From Episyrphus balteatus (taxonomy: Eukaryota; Arthropoda; Insecta; Diptera; Syrphidae), in assembly GCF_945859705.1 (NCBI RefSeq), contig NC_079134.1, positions 155,841,718-155,905,717 of the forward strand: 64,000 bases of DNA, given 5' to 3'. The notes beneath the pieces are model-generated. The model saw only the letters and a list, made by a program, of their open reading frames with translations. It had not been told where the DNA came from and did not search any database. The translations under genes and the position numbers were made by a program. How positions within the stretch are numbered: the stretch's first letter is position 1; each line of letters begins with the position of its first letter. Shown here one piece after another: positions 34,881 to 45,394 of this stretch.

Positions 34881-35689
34881 CTACCTGTCACGAGTAAAAA
34901 CTGATATTCGTTTTAGGTTATAAACTGTGAGTTTAATGACTGTATCCATGTAAATTAAGCTCAAACAAGTTAAAGCAGCTTTATGTGGAAATTTTTTGTG
35001 TCTGCTTGTGAGTTATGTAAACGTGGCCCCAAAAAGTAACCGTTAATTTTTTCAGCAATCCCAGTTTTCGTAAAAATCAGATTTCGAAAATTTGGAGCCA
35101 AGAGAACACTGCCATAGAAAAATTGATTTTTCATAATTAATACATTTAGGTAGAAATGTTTTTATTTTTTAAGAACAAAAAAAAAGATTTTAAAAGATGG
35201 CCATTTAGATATGAGTAGGCTATTGATTATGTCAAAAAAAAAAAACATGGTAATAAGGAAGTAAGACGTTTACGGGTTTTTATTGCAGGAATCGTTCAAT
35301 GGGTTATAAAAAAAGATAAAACAGCGGAATGCTATTAAATGAGGCGGTGGAAATCAAAGATAGGGGTGCAAAAACCCCTATTTTTGTTTTTTTTTTTTAA
35401 ATATATCTCGTTAACAAAGCAAAATTTTGATATATTCGATTGAATACTTTTTGTAGCGAATTAAATTTCCTATCAGAATAATGTTTTTTAAAAATTGAAA
35501 ACAAAAAAAAAAAAGAAAATACCAAAACAGTCGAAGCAAACATAAAAAAAAACAAAAAATTCGATTTTTTTATCTATTAATTCGTATGGAATTATATTTG
35601 GAATTTCTGCACGAGTTTTATAATTAGGTATATAATAAAACACTTTTTTAGTTTTTTTTTGCTTTTGTTGGTTGTATTTTTTTTTTTCT

Positions 35690-37085
35690 GACCAATTACA
35701 GATTTTACTGTCTCTTCGAAAAAAAACACCCTTTCACCAAATTTTTTTTTATGAAAACTCTTTATTCTTGCTTTCTGTCCCAAAATCAATGTTTTTATAA
35801 AATTTCATTAGGGTGACCCATCATTTTTGTTTTCATTAAAAAAGACACCCTAATAACCATGATATTTTTATAGACACTTTATATTCTTGTTTCTTATCTT
35901 AACCCTCTGTAGGCACACCTCTTTTTTGTGACGTGATAGGCACACCTCTTTTTTGTGACGTGATAGGCACACGGGTGCGAATTTGGTTTAAACTTTTTCA
36001 TGTCGCTGGAACTTATTTCGGTCACAATATTTTATAGAGAATCAAGTATGAAATTAATGTAGAATATTCGGTGAAATTCGAATATTGCATTCACAATTCA
36101 CTTTCTTGTGACCACTTTTTTGAAAAATCGTAATTTTTTTATTTTTGTCCTGATAAATTCGCACCCGTGTGCCGACAGAGGGTTAAAAGTAACATAATTG
36201 CTAAATTTCACTAATATTACTCTAGTAATACACACTTTTTCAAATATACCCATATTTTCTTTACTTCTAAAAAAAAAAAACACCCTTTTACATAAAAAAA
36301 AATGTATAGACTTACATTATTCGTAATTTCCATGGGAAAGAGAATATATTTAATGAATTTCGTAAGGGTACCATTTATACCATTGATTTTATCGGACTTA
36401 TCGCGGATTTTTCCCTATTCCCCAAAAAAACACCCTTTAACCTAAAATTTTTGTATAGACTGTTTGGGTTCTTGGTTTCTGTTATAAATGAAACATTTTT
36501 ACTAATTTTCATTAGTGTAATAATTTTTTCCTAGTTTTTGTGGTACTAATTCCGAATTTCATCATTTCTTAAAAAAAAAACACCCTTTTACTCAAGATAA
36601 TTTTGTACACTTTATAGATTCTTAATTCTTATACCAACCAAAACAGTTACACCAACTTTTAAAAATTAATAAAATTTAAGTCAGCTGTTATGATTCCTTG
36701 CTCACACACAACTTAACCTATCTAAAAAACACCCTTTCACCAAAAATAATTTTAAGAACTTTATGAATGCTTTGTCCCTGCTTTATCAAAAACCTTCATC
36801 CAGAATTTTATTAGTGTAGCATGTTTTTCACATGGGTTTCGGTTATATTTTACCTGTTGAAGTAAAAAAACAAGCACCCTTGTTTTTAATCGGCTATAAC
36901 TTTTTTTTAGAGCAATCGTATTGAATTTATTTTTATGTCATTAGAATCAGCATCAAAAAATACTTTGAAAACATGTGTCATATGATGATATTCGACAAAC
37001 AATTTTTTTCAGTATGTTTTTGACCTTCACCCCCTCCCTCTTGTCGGCGAAAAAAACACCCTTCCACCCAACTTTTTTTTATAGA
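35690..37085 (+). repeat. family C: degenerate ~150-bp tandem units, copy 2
   Basis: The part 36,204-37,085 aligns closely with 9,457-10,400. The left part adds further AAAAACACCCTTT units from about 35,700. A piggyBac-type MITE (35,899-36,186) interrupts it, and TTCTTATC and AAAAGTAACA read across the insertion as in other units. It is non-coding and lies in an intron of the unidentified gene. Confidence 0.7.
35899..36186. mobile_element. piggyBac-type MITE, copy 1, with internal duplication
   Basis: Bounded by TTAA at 35,899-35,902 and 36,183-36,186, with inverted termini CCCTCTGTAGGCACAC / GTGTGCCGACAGAGGG. TTAA duplications and CCC/GGG ends are diagnostic of piggyBac. The left end carries two tandem copies of a segment with AGGCACACCTC and TTTGTGACGTGAT. 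It is absent in tandem form from copy 2 at 43,181. It is nested in a family C repeat. No transposase frame is present. Confidence 0.88.
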
Positions 37086-37224
37086 AAAAAAAATCGTCTC
37101 AAGGCCAGGTCACTCGGGGCTGCCATTTCAACATAGGTATCTACAAAACTTTTTATAGAACCAAAAAAATGAAAATGATGTGTGTACGCAATGCCTGTAA
37201 GCGAGTGAGAATTTTGTTTGTATT

Positions 37225-37375
37225 TTAACATCTGTCATCCATCATTGCCACTTGTCATCTGCCACATGCCGCATCTAATTTCCCACATGTCACATAATAC
37301 CCCACGTGCTGTATGTCACATGACACATGACATATGCCACTGATTACTTACCACTTGCCAATTCTCAATTGGCAC
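37225..37375. repeat. degenerate CACATG/CCAC short repeat cluster
   Basis: A run of about 10-12-bp variants of GCCACATG, GTCACATG and ACACATGACAT. Four CACATG and one CACGTG hexamers lie between about 37,261 and 37,336. Composition differs sharply from the A/T-rich flanks. It may be a decayed minisatellite or a cluster of E-box-like sites. Confidence 0.5.
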
Positions 37376-37992
37376 TTTACAAAAAGTCATGATTATTATT
37401 TTATTACCGATTCCCATGGTTTTTTGATATCTTAAAGTTAAAGCAAAATTTCCTTAAAAATTATATTAAAAAGGACATCGAACTATATTAAACTAGATTT
37501 CATTTTTTTGAATAAGATTATGCTCCACTGCAGGAAGCAGTCGGTATAAGCTCCTTTCACCATTGCCACCAGGACTAGTCTGCAAATATAATTTTGAATC
37601 ATCGTTAAATAAATAAGTATTCAATAAGATTCATCTTGATGTTATATCTATTCAACAAACAAGTAAATAACATCTAAAAATCTTCAAAAAAAAAATAACT
37701 CTGAAAAGATTCAATTGCAATGACACTCAAAATCTATCGAAAAAAAAAAAAATTAAAAAAAAAAAATAAATTCAAAGTAAATATAATTATTTTATTTCAT
37801 TCTATTCATTCGAGTTTGAAGATGCTCCTCGTACTCCAACTTGGCATCATTCTCCAAACATATTCATCTTTTCACTCCGAATTTTTCAATTTTTTATTTT
37901 TTTTTATCCACTTTCTTTACAATATTTTTTCATGTTCTTTTAACATTTTTCTTTTTTATTTTATTATTAATAAATTTAATTTTTGTTTGCAG

Positions 37993-38063
37993 TGAAATTT
38001 CCAAAAACGAGAAGGAGCTTCAAGATTCTCAGATAAAGGATCTGACTAGTATCGGTAGAGCAG
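37993..38063 (+). CDS. next exon of the unidentified gene (24 residues)
   Basis: A 71-nt exon with acceptor TTTGCAG and donor GTATGT, phase 2 in and phase 1 out. It continues the previous exon with EISKNEKELQDSQIKDLTSI. The residues are again charged and helix-prone. The next coding exon would begin with two bases completing a glycine codon. No such exon is convincingly visible before the window ends, so the gene probably extends beyond 64 kb or uses a distant exon. Confidence 0.72.
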
Positions 38064-38519
38064 GTATGTGTGAAATTATCTTCTTTCATTTTTTTGTTTG
38101 TATTTTGCACATCCTACCCTATAATGTTTTTTTTTTTTATGACATCATCAGTGAGAAAGTCTTATAGAAAATAATATGTCGTCCCAGAAAAAAAAAAAAG
38201 AAAATTGTGTTCCAATTTTGTATTATTTTTATTTCTCCTTTTCATTGCAAAAGATATAAATTTCTAGGAAAAAAAAGAAAGAAAGCTGTCTTCTATTGAC
38301 TCAATATAATTTTACTCCTTACAATATTTTTTGACATTCACATATATATTTTCATTTTAACTAAATGCTTGGTGGTGGTATGGGTTGCGTATTGAATAGG
38401 TTTATGCTGCATATCTACTTTTTTTTATGGATAATCAGAATCACAATTCCACACGCTTGAATTCTTTAGAATTATCTCAAAAGAAGCTCAAATAAGAGTA
38501 AAAAACAGAGAGAGAGAGT

Positions 38520-38701
38520 GAGTTAGAACATAAAGTGAAGAAAAAAAAATTTGTATCAAAAGAAATTTGTTTTGAAATAAATGATGTTTCTTGTTACAAA
38601 AGATAAAGAAGAGTTAGAACATAAAGTGAAGAAAAAAAAATTTGTATCAAAAGAAATTTGTTTTGAAATAAATGATGTTTCTTGTTACAAAAGATAAAGA
38701 A
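38520..38701 (+). repeat. perfect 91-bp tandem duplication
   Basis: Copies 38,520-38,610 and 38,611-38,701 are identical as read, starting GAGTTAGAACATAAAGTGAA. Identity over 91 bp, including a 9-A run, points to a recent duplication, a polymorphism or an assembly artefact. It is located in an intron of the unidentified gene. Confidence 0.9.
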
Positions 38702-39284
38702 GACATAAAAACATAACAAAAAAAAAATTGAAATAATTGAAAAGAGCTCAAACAGTTTATGTTACGTAATTTGGAGCTTTATTTTTATTTGAAACGGTAG
38801 AATGCACGTGTGTAGTTTGTAATGAAATTTAACCAACGTCAATCAGTTTCAGTGGCATCAAATTTGTAATCAGGAGCAAATTTTAATAAAATAGCTATAG
38901 ACAAAGAAGAAACAAAAAAACTCAAATTATTACTCATACCTTTATTAAAACTCAAGTTGGAGTTAAATTTTTCTTACAACTAATTTTTCAAGTACGGTAA
39001 AAATTTTGTATAGGATTTACAACCCGACTGTAATATTTGTATTTTATTTTTTTTTTTTATGAAATATTTCAAATAGCATTTCACTCAAATAATAACAAAT
39101 ATGATTAACTAAAAAAAAAAAAAAATAGAGGCCAAAATAAGAAGTAAGAACCATAAAATATTTTATAAAGAGATTCGACTCCACTCAATTTATAAATTTC
39201 AGTTGAGTCGTAGAGTCTGAATGTTTAAAAAATAATTGAGGAATGGTTCATGTTTCATAAATTAATTTATCAACAAGTCCAGCC
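38702..39284. other. intronic AT-rich DNA, nothing supported
   Basis: Several A-runs are present, including one near 39,110-39,125. No exon in phase 1 is found. Confidence 0.4.
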
Positions 39285-39700
39285 ACGTAAAAACAGAAAA
39301 TAAAGAGGTTGTTTTTAATTTCCCGAAAATGACAAGATATTTTTGAATCTGGTTTTCTGTTTTTGTTTAAAAATAAATAAGAGCATTGAATTTTAAAAAC
39401 TAAATTAGTCATTAATTAAATAAAATTCTGCAAAAACAGTGCCATAAAAAGGCTTTGTTTAAAATTTTTGTAAGAGGCTAGGGTTTTGGCTTTACAAAAA
39501 GGTGTAACACGTTATTTTAGGTATAACCGTTGATTTTTAATAATTTTTTTTCCAAAATAAGTCAATTTTTTTTGTAAATTGCCCCTCCCCGCTTAAACGA
39601 GGGGGAATAGACCCCCCCTCCCATGCGATTTTTTTCTTGTCTCGATCTAACCTACACGCTCTAGCTTTTTAGGAACATTACTCCTGAATCACCCTGTATA
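39285..39700. repeat. partial copy of the hAT-type element at 30.4 kb
   Basis: Shares CCAGCCACGTAAAAAC, GAAAATGACAAGAT, the block TTGCCCCTCCCCGCT followed by GGGGAATAGACC, and CTTGTCTCGA with 30,765-31,270. Both termini are missing. It is followed by CACCCTGTATAC, a terminus-like motif of another repeat class. Confidence 0.7.
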
Positions 39701-41420
39701 CAAACTAACTCAAATTCTATTACAAAAATCCCCTTTAGAAATACTCATTCAGACATTTTACAATTTGTTAATTGAGCATAGTTTTAGGCTTGAACAAAGT
39801 TAGTTCTGTTTAAAAAAGCCAAAGAATATATGAAAAAAACAATATTATTTCTTAATACAAATTGAAATTTTTTTTTCTTTTTTTGAAAATTCGAATAAAT
39901 AAAAAAGTTACTCAAATTGTGAGTTATTTTAATCGAGTGAAAATCAAAATATAACATAAGTTAGGTTTTAAAGCATTATTCTAAACAGTAAATATATTGA
40001 TTTGATCTTAAAATTAATATTTCTCCAAATTAAATGTGAAATTTTCACGGAATATGCCTGCATTTTGACTCAAACTGTTTTTTTTTTGTTAAGCCTTAAG
40101 CGTAATCAAAGAAAATGACGCAATGCAATTCTACACAAACTGAACGGGATATTTGCACTCAATAACCGTATTTTTCTCATACTCATACACTATTTTATAT
40201 GTGTGAAATTAAAACTCAATTTTTTCACTTAAACAATAAAACTATCATGTGACTCTAACTCAAAGATTCAGTTCAAAAAAAATATCGAACTTAAATATTT
40301 TCACTCAAGAAACGGTATTTTTTTTAACTCGAATTTACTCTTATGCTTAAAATAAGTCTTGGTTACATATGAGTTGAAATAATATTAATCTTTACATAAA
40401 CTTTGAACTAAGTAAGATATTTTCACTCAATCAACAAATCTGTATTTTTTGAAACAGGCCTAAGTCTAATTTTAATTTGAAAATGATCATCAATTTTAAC
40501 CTTAAATTGAGCGTGGTTAATAATGACAACAAAAAATATTTTTATTCAGATATATCTACCTACTAGCCAAATATTGACAATATTTTCACTCAATCAATCC
40601 ATTTTCTACTTTTATCAAACTTCATTTTACTTTAACCTCAAAATTCGATATTTATCATCATTTCTTACGACACTAAGAAAGTTATATTCTGTATCTGTAT
40701 AATAAATAAACTTAATTGAAAATATGTGTTTTATAAATTAAACTCAATAAAATAGATAATAATAAATTCGCAATTAAAATTTGGCTTATGGTTTAAATAA
40801 AACTATAAAATAAAAATATCCGTAAATAATTTAAAGTAATATTTCTACTCATTTGACAACTCAATCAGGTGCAATTTGTATACCTAATGGAAAATCTGAA
40901 TATGCAAGGACTTTTTGTGAAGAAATTGTTTTCCCTAAAAATATCTTTGTACAATTTTGTGAAAATAATTTTGAATAAATAGTTGATTTTAAACAAAATT
41001 GACTCAAAAATACTGATGTAAAGAGTATACTCAAATACTTTTTAAGTCGTAATTTGAGTTTTCACTATTGATTGTGAAATATTTGAGTTTTGAATTTGAG
41101 TTAAAATTTTAAATTAATTCGAGTTAAGTTCTACTCACAAATAGTGATTCCAACTCAAAAATCTTTTTTTTTTTTTTCATAAAATTCCCTCTGTTTGAGT
41201 GAGTAAAAATTGAAGAAGTCATAACTCAAATCGAAGTGTTCTTTGAACAAACTTGACTTTAATATCCTCTTATTGCATCTTCGGTCCCACTGTAATTTTT
41301 TTTTTCTTCCTCAAGATATGGTTCATTACGTCTATCAAAGTCGCGTCTTGAGAGAATTCGCAAAAAGAAGGGAATAACCATATTCACTCTCTACCTCACT
41401 CAAAGGGAACAAAAATAAGT
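39701..41420. repeat. ACTCAA/TTGAGT-rich tract
   Basis: The hexamer ACTCAA or its complement occurs many times over about 1.7 kb, often as TTTCACTCAA. At least two sites, near 40,063 and 41,000, read TGACTCA. No fixed period is obvious. It looks like a strongly decayed interspersed or tandem repeat. Confidence 0.45.
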
Positions 41421-41847
41421 TATAGGGCAAAAAACGTTTTTATTTTCTTATTTTTTTTTTTGTCTTTTATATCGTTTCTGAATTCAAGCAAACGTAACGA
41501 ATTGTAATGATGACAAGCTTGATATCATTATTTTATACTCAGAAAATGGAATTGAGTAGAAGGAAAAAAAATATAATTTAAAGTCTTTATAGAGGTAGGT
41601 AATGTACCTTACCCTACCCTATTTTGATAGTGATGAAGAAATGAGTGGGTGTTGTTTTGATTTTCAAGACGAACAAAATATTGCAGTTTTGTCGCGTTCA
41701 CAAAAACGAAAAGTCCATCTTCGGTACGGAACTTAATTTATTTTTGTTTAAATATATACGAGTACCTACAAGAAAGAAGAACAAAACAAAAATAGAAAAA
41801 AAAAGTTAGAAAATAGAAAAAAGAAATCTTTGTTTTTTTTTTGTAAA
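41421..41847 (+). promoter_or_regulatory. region upstream of the alternative first exon
   Basis: If 41,848-42,238 is a first exon, its promoter and leader lie here. The stretch 41,635-41,735 (with GTCGCGTTCAC near 41,691) is less AT-rich. No core promoter motif is firm. Confidence 0.25.
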
Positions 41848-42238
41848 ATGAAATTTCCAAGTTTTTGTGCAGCATGTTCAGGAAATACTCATGGACAAGT
41901 GTTGTCGTCCTCCTTGTCATCGTCGTCTCCATCGAAGACAAGGACATCCTCGAATTTGAACACAAATCGAAAACAACACAAATGGATAGAATGTTTTAAA
42001 AGAATTTTTGTAAAATCACCTGAAACCTTATCGAGTCGGAGTAATGGTGGTTATTTTACTCAGAGTGTTGTAGATGGAGTGAAAATGAAAACTGTGAATT
42101 CAGTTAGACAAGCAAATAAATATCGAAATGTTAACATGGAAGGCAGAGGTAAAAGGAGAAAAAGGCAAAATGTACGTTTTGCTGAAAAGATAACAGAGCG
42201 GAAAATGTCCAAAAATAATAATGGACAGGGACATGAAG
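41848..42238 (+). CDS. probable alternative first exon of the unidentified gene (130 residues)
   Basis: Begins with an ATG in a good context (A at -3) and runs 130 codons to a strong donor GTAAGC, leaving in phase 1 with G as the split base. That is the same phase and base as the exon ending at 38,063. The peptide starts MKFPSFCAACSG. It has a serine-rich stretch at about residues 20-33, then a basic half ending RKRQNVRFAEKITERK. It lacks a signal peptide or membrane segment. Matching exit phases suggest two amino-terminal variants spliced to a common downstream exon. It could instead be the start of a separate gene. The family is not recognised. Confidence 0.6.
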
Positions 42239-43180
42239 GTAAGCTTAAGGATGTTTAACATGCGGATGCGGACAGTTTTTCTTTAAGTTTTCTTTCCTAT
42301 TTTCAACACAAAATTTCTTGTATGGTTTAAAGAATTTTTGTATGGTTACTTGTTGTGTTATTTCGTTTTGGTTCGATATATTTAGCAATTTTTTATTGAT
42401 ATTTTCATTTATAAGGATTTCGTTAAAAATAGATTTGAATTTAAACTTTGAATACATTTTAACTTTTTCCACGATTTATTAAAAAAAAAAAATGGTTTCC
42501 CGAATTCATTTGGATTAAATTTAAAAAGGATTAACCAACTAAAAAATAAACAATCTCTTACATTTAAAATTCTATCGCTTACATAATCTATATGAACAAG
42601 GATTATATCAATTTCATACATCGCTAGATTAGAAATGTGATACAATAAAAATTCGGAAACAATTTTCAATTTTTGCGATAAACCATTTTGTTATTTATTT
42701 AAACCTTTCAGTTAAAATGAATTTTTATTTCAATATAAAATGCAATTATTAAATAAACAGATTTTTACCTACCTCGTCATCTAACAAAAAAAAAATGGTA
42801 TTTCAGTGAATCGGAAAGGCAAAGGAATTTTTTGATTAAACTAAAACAAATAAATTGGTTTAACGAACTTGCTCTAAGGATGATAAATGTTTTGCTTTTC
42901 AGTTGGTTAGCTTTACTATTTATCCATTGGCAAAATTCAATTTATTTTCAAAACTGATGTATATTTGTTATATTTTCTATATGCATATAAAATTGGAGTA
43001 GACATAGTCAAAATAGGGTCACTATGGCGTATACGTATTTTTTTTTTTATTTAAAAATTCAAAATGTTCAATTCTTGAGCAATTATACAAACGAATTAAC
43101 CTTAAATTATTCTTTCTTATTCATTTATCTTTTCTAATGGTTTGATTTATCTTACAAAGTTTAATATATGGGGTGTAACA
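42239..43180. other. intronic AT-rich DNA, nothing supported
   Basis: Starts with the donor GTAAGC. No downstream exon entering in phase 1 is recognised. Confidence 0.5.
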
Positions 43181-43431
43181 TTAACCCTCTGTAGGCACAC
43201 CTCTTTTTTGCGAATTTGGTTTATACTTTTTCATGTCGCTAGAACTTTTTTCGATCTCACTATTTTATAGAGAATAATATATGAAATTGATGTAGAATAT
43301 TTCAAAGAATTCGAATATTGTATTCACAATTCAAAAAAAAATTTATTTTCACCCTTATAAAGAAACTTTTTTGTGACCACTTTTAATTTTTGTCCTGCCA
43401 AATTCGCACCCGTGTGCTGACAGAGGGTTAA
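43181..43431. mobile_element. piggyBac-type MITE, copy 2
   Basis: A 251-bp element bounded by TTAA (43,181-43,184 and 43,428-43,431), with inverted termini CCCTCTGTAGGCACAC and GTGTGCTGACAGAGGG. The interior matches 35,899-36,186 but with a single left motif. It is non-autonomous. Confidence 0.88.
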
Positions 43432-43589
43432 AAGGTCCAGTTAACAATTAACTGAGAAAAAATTCCAGCGACAATTTAAGATTTAGATTTAAAAATTTAA
43501 AATTTTACTGGGTTATGACTTGACGAAAATCTGTTTTTTTTTTTTTTATAGAAACTTTTAAAGTACATTCCTAGTATTTAAAAAAAAAA

Positions 43590-44010
43590 AAATAATACAA
43601 TATAGGTGTTTTCCATCGTCACGAATGGAACAATTGGGTTTCGCTTTCAAATTCTTCGCATAAATGTGCAAAATTTTAGTAAACTCAAGAGTTTCAGCTT
43701 ATACAAATGTAAAAATATCACTTAATTTTAGTTAATACATCCGAAAAATGCGTTTCGCCCAGGTATAAGTTGGACTCATCAGTTAGGTGCTGTTGTACCC
43801 TTTCTAAAACATCAACTAAAATTTTGCGTTATAAAGTGTACAACAGCCCTACTAACAATTTTGCTTCTATAATGCTTTACAGAAGCAACAATTGCATCTG
43901 TAAAGCTTTATAGAACCAAAATTATTTGTCGGGAGCTCTTTGTAATTGATGTGCCTGGGCGAAAGTCATTTGGACTTTTAATTTCAGTATCAGAACACCT
44001 ACATAAAAAT
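43590..44010. mobile_element. nested inverted-repeat MITE with inner hairpin
   Basis: Paired blocks in mirrored order: GGTGTT near 43,607 with AACACC near 43,994; TTTCGCCCAGG near 43,752 with CCTGGGCGAAA near 43,958; and an inner near-perfect hairpin at about 43,857-43,925. The hairpin arms are ATTTTGCTTCTATAATGCTT and its complement with three changes. It is non-coding. Confidence 0.65.
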
Positions 44011-44848
44011 ATTGTGTTCTCAAATGTTGGATATACTTGAACTCCCAAAATTAGCTATAGGCCTTTAGACTGTTTTGTGAAACGATTTTTTTTTTACAAT
44101 AGGTATTGTTTTACAAAATTTTTAAAAGCTCGCAAAACCGATGCTGTTGATATTGTACTAGATTTATCGGCATATATCAATAAGAAAATAATTTGTTAAA
44201 CATTTGAATATCGTCGTCTCATTTAATCCTATTTCATGTCAACCGAAATTCTTACTCTGAATCGGAACTTGCCTTAACGTAAATCAGTGTTGGGTTTATA
44301 GAATGCACGTTCCTTCAAATAGCACTTTAGACCGTCCCACTTTTAGATAGATAAAGACGCATTTCAAATAAATACCAGTTGCCCCGCTTTTTTACAACAA
44401 AAAGTTAATATCGAGATTGCTATTAAAATAGTTAACAAAATAGTTATTTGTGACTATTTTAATAGTCAATCGAAGTACTCTTTTCTCCAAATTAACTATT
44501 AAATAGCCAATTTTACTTTTAAAATAGTTTACCCGGTTTTAACTTTTAAAGTAGTTATTTATTTTTTCTATAAACCTTTTTCTCTTTCTTATTGGCTGAA
44601 ATTTAAGAAAGTCGTACAAAATCAGCATAAACAAATCGAATCGAACTTGCCAATATTTCCCTGAGAAAACTCCATGGAAAATATTCCCAAAATATTCCCA
44701 AAATCTATTTCTGTTTGCAATAACAATTTTTTTTAATGGAAATGTTTTTATTTGCAAACGTGAATTTTTAACTTCAAAATGCACAAGATGAATCTTTTCC
44801 CAAAAAAGGCATATTAAAACAATAATTGTAAAAAATGTTTGACAAATA
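44011..44848. other. AT-rich DNA with AATAGTTA palindromic motifs
   Basis: Between 44,400 and 44,560 the motif AAAATAGTTA / TAACTATTTT recurs in both orientations. This could be a decayed palindromic element. Otherwise nothing is supported. Confidence 0.4.
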
Positions 44849-45276
44849 ACGGAGAAAAAAGTCTCACCTTAAAATAAGATGATGCGCACTTATATTTCAC
44901 CACTTTAAAATAAGGTGATATCCGCTTAAAATAAGGTGATTCCACTTAAAATCAGTTAAATTTAATGTGAAAATCATCTTATTCTAATGTGAATGTTCAT
45001 CTTAAAACAAACCGACCAAAAAATAAAAGTTTTAAAATTATAGTAACACTTTAGCTTTAGTTGCAGTTTATCATACTCATTTCTAACAGTGAGATAGCAC
45101 TGTGGTAAGGCACTGGCCTAGTAACCCAACAGTTGTAGGTTCAATCCCCGGTGGCTGCCAGTTTGACTTTTTACCTTAATTTAAGGTGAAAGTCATCTTA
45201 GCAAAAAAACCATGCAAAAGTCCGCTTAAATTAAGGTGCGATCCGTTTAATTCTACGTGGTCTGTTTTCTCCGTGA
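44849..45276. mobile_element. MITE-like element with CGGAGAAAA ends and a tRNA-like core
   Basis: The left end CGGAGAAAA and right end TTTTCTCCG are inverted. Inside both ends are several AAGGTGATAT/CTTAAATTAAGGTG-type motifs in both orientations. Near the right half is the tRNA-like segment at 45,088-45,160. The target duplication is not clear. Confidence 0.6.
45088..45160 (+). other. tRNA-like sequence (Pol III box A and B) inside a MITE
   Basis: It contains box A-like TAGCACTGTGGTAAGG and a near-perfect box B GGTTCAATCCC at the usual spacing, ending GGTGGCTGCC. The acceptor stem pairs only partly and the anticodon arm is irregular, so it is unlikely to be a functional tRNA. It is related to the minus-strand segment at 5,695-5,772. 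It could drive Pol III transcription of the element. Confidence 0.55.
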
Positions 45277-45394
45277 AGCAATTCTGCAAGCGGTACTGTA
45301 AATAATAGTTAAGCTTTTATAAAATCTTTAAAGATTTTATTATTTTTAGAATGAAAAAAAAAAAAAAAAAAAAAATCATGTGTGCAATTCACAC

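Noticed and set aside
42245..42669. Overlapping minus-strand frames downstream of the alternative first exon
   Set aside because: AT-driven composition rich in I, N, K and F, with no domain or splice pattern.
45088..45160. Functional tRNA gene
   Set aside because: Box B is good, but the acceptor and anticodon stems do not close properly, and it sits inside an inverted-repeat element.
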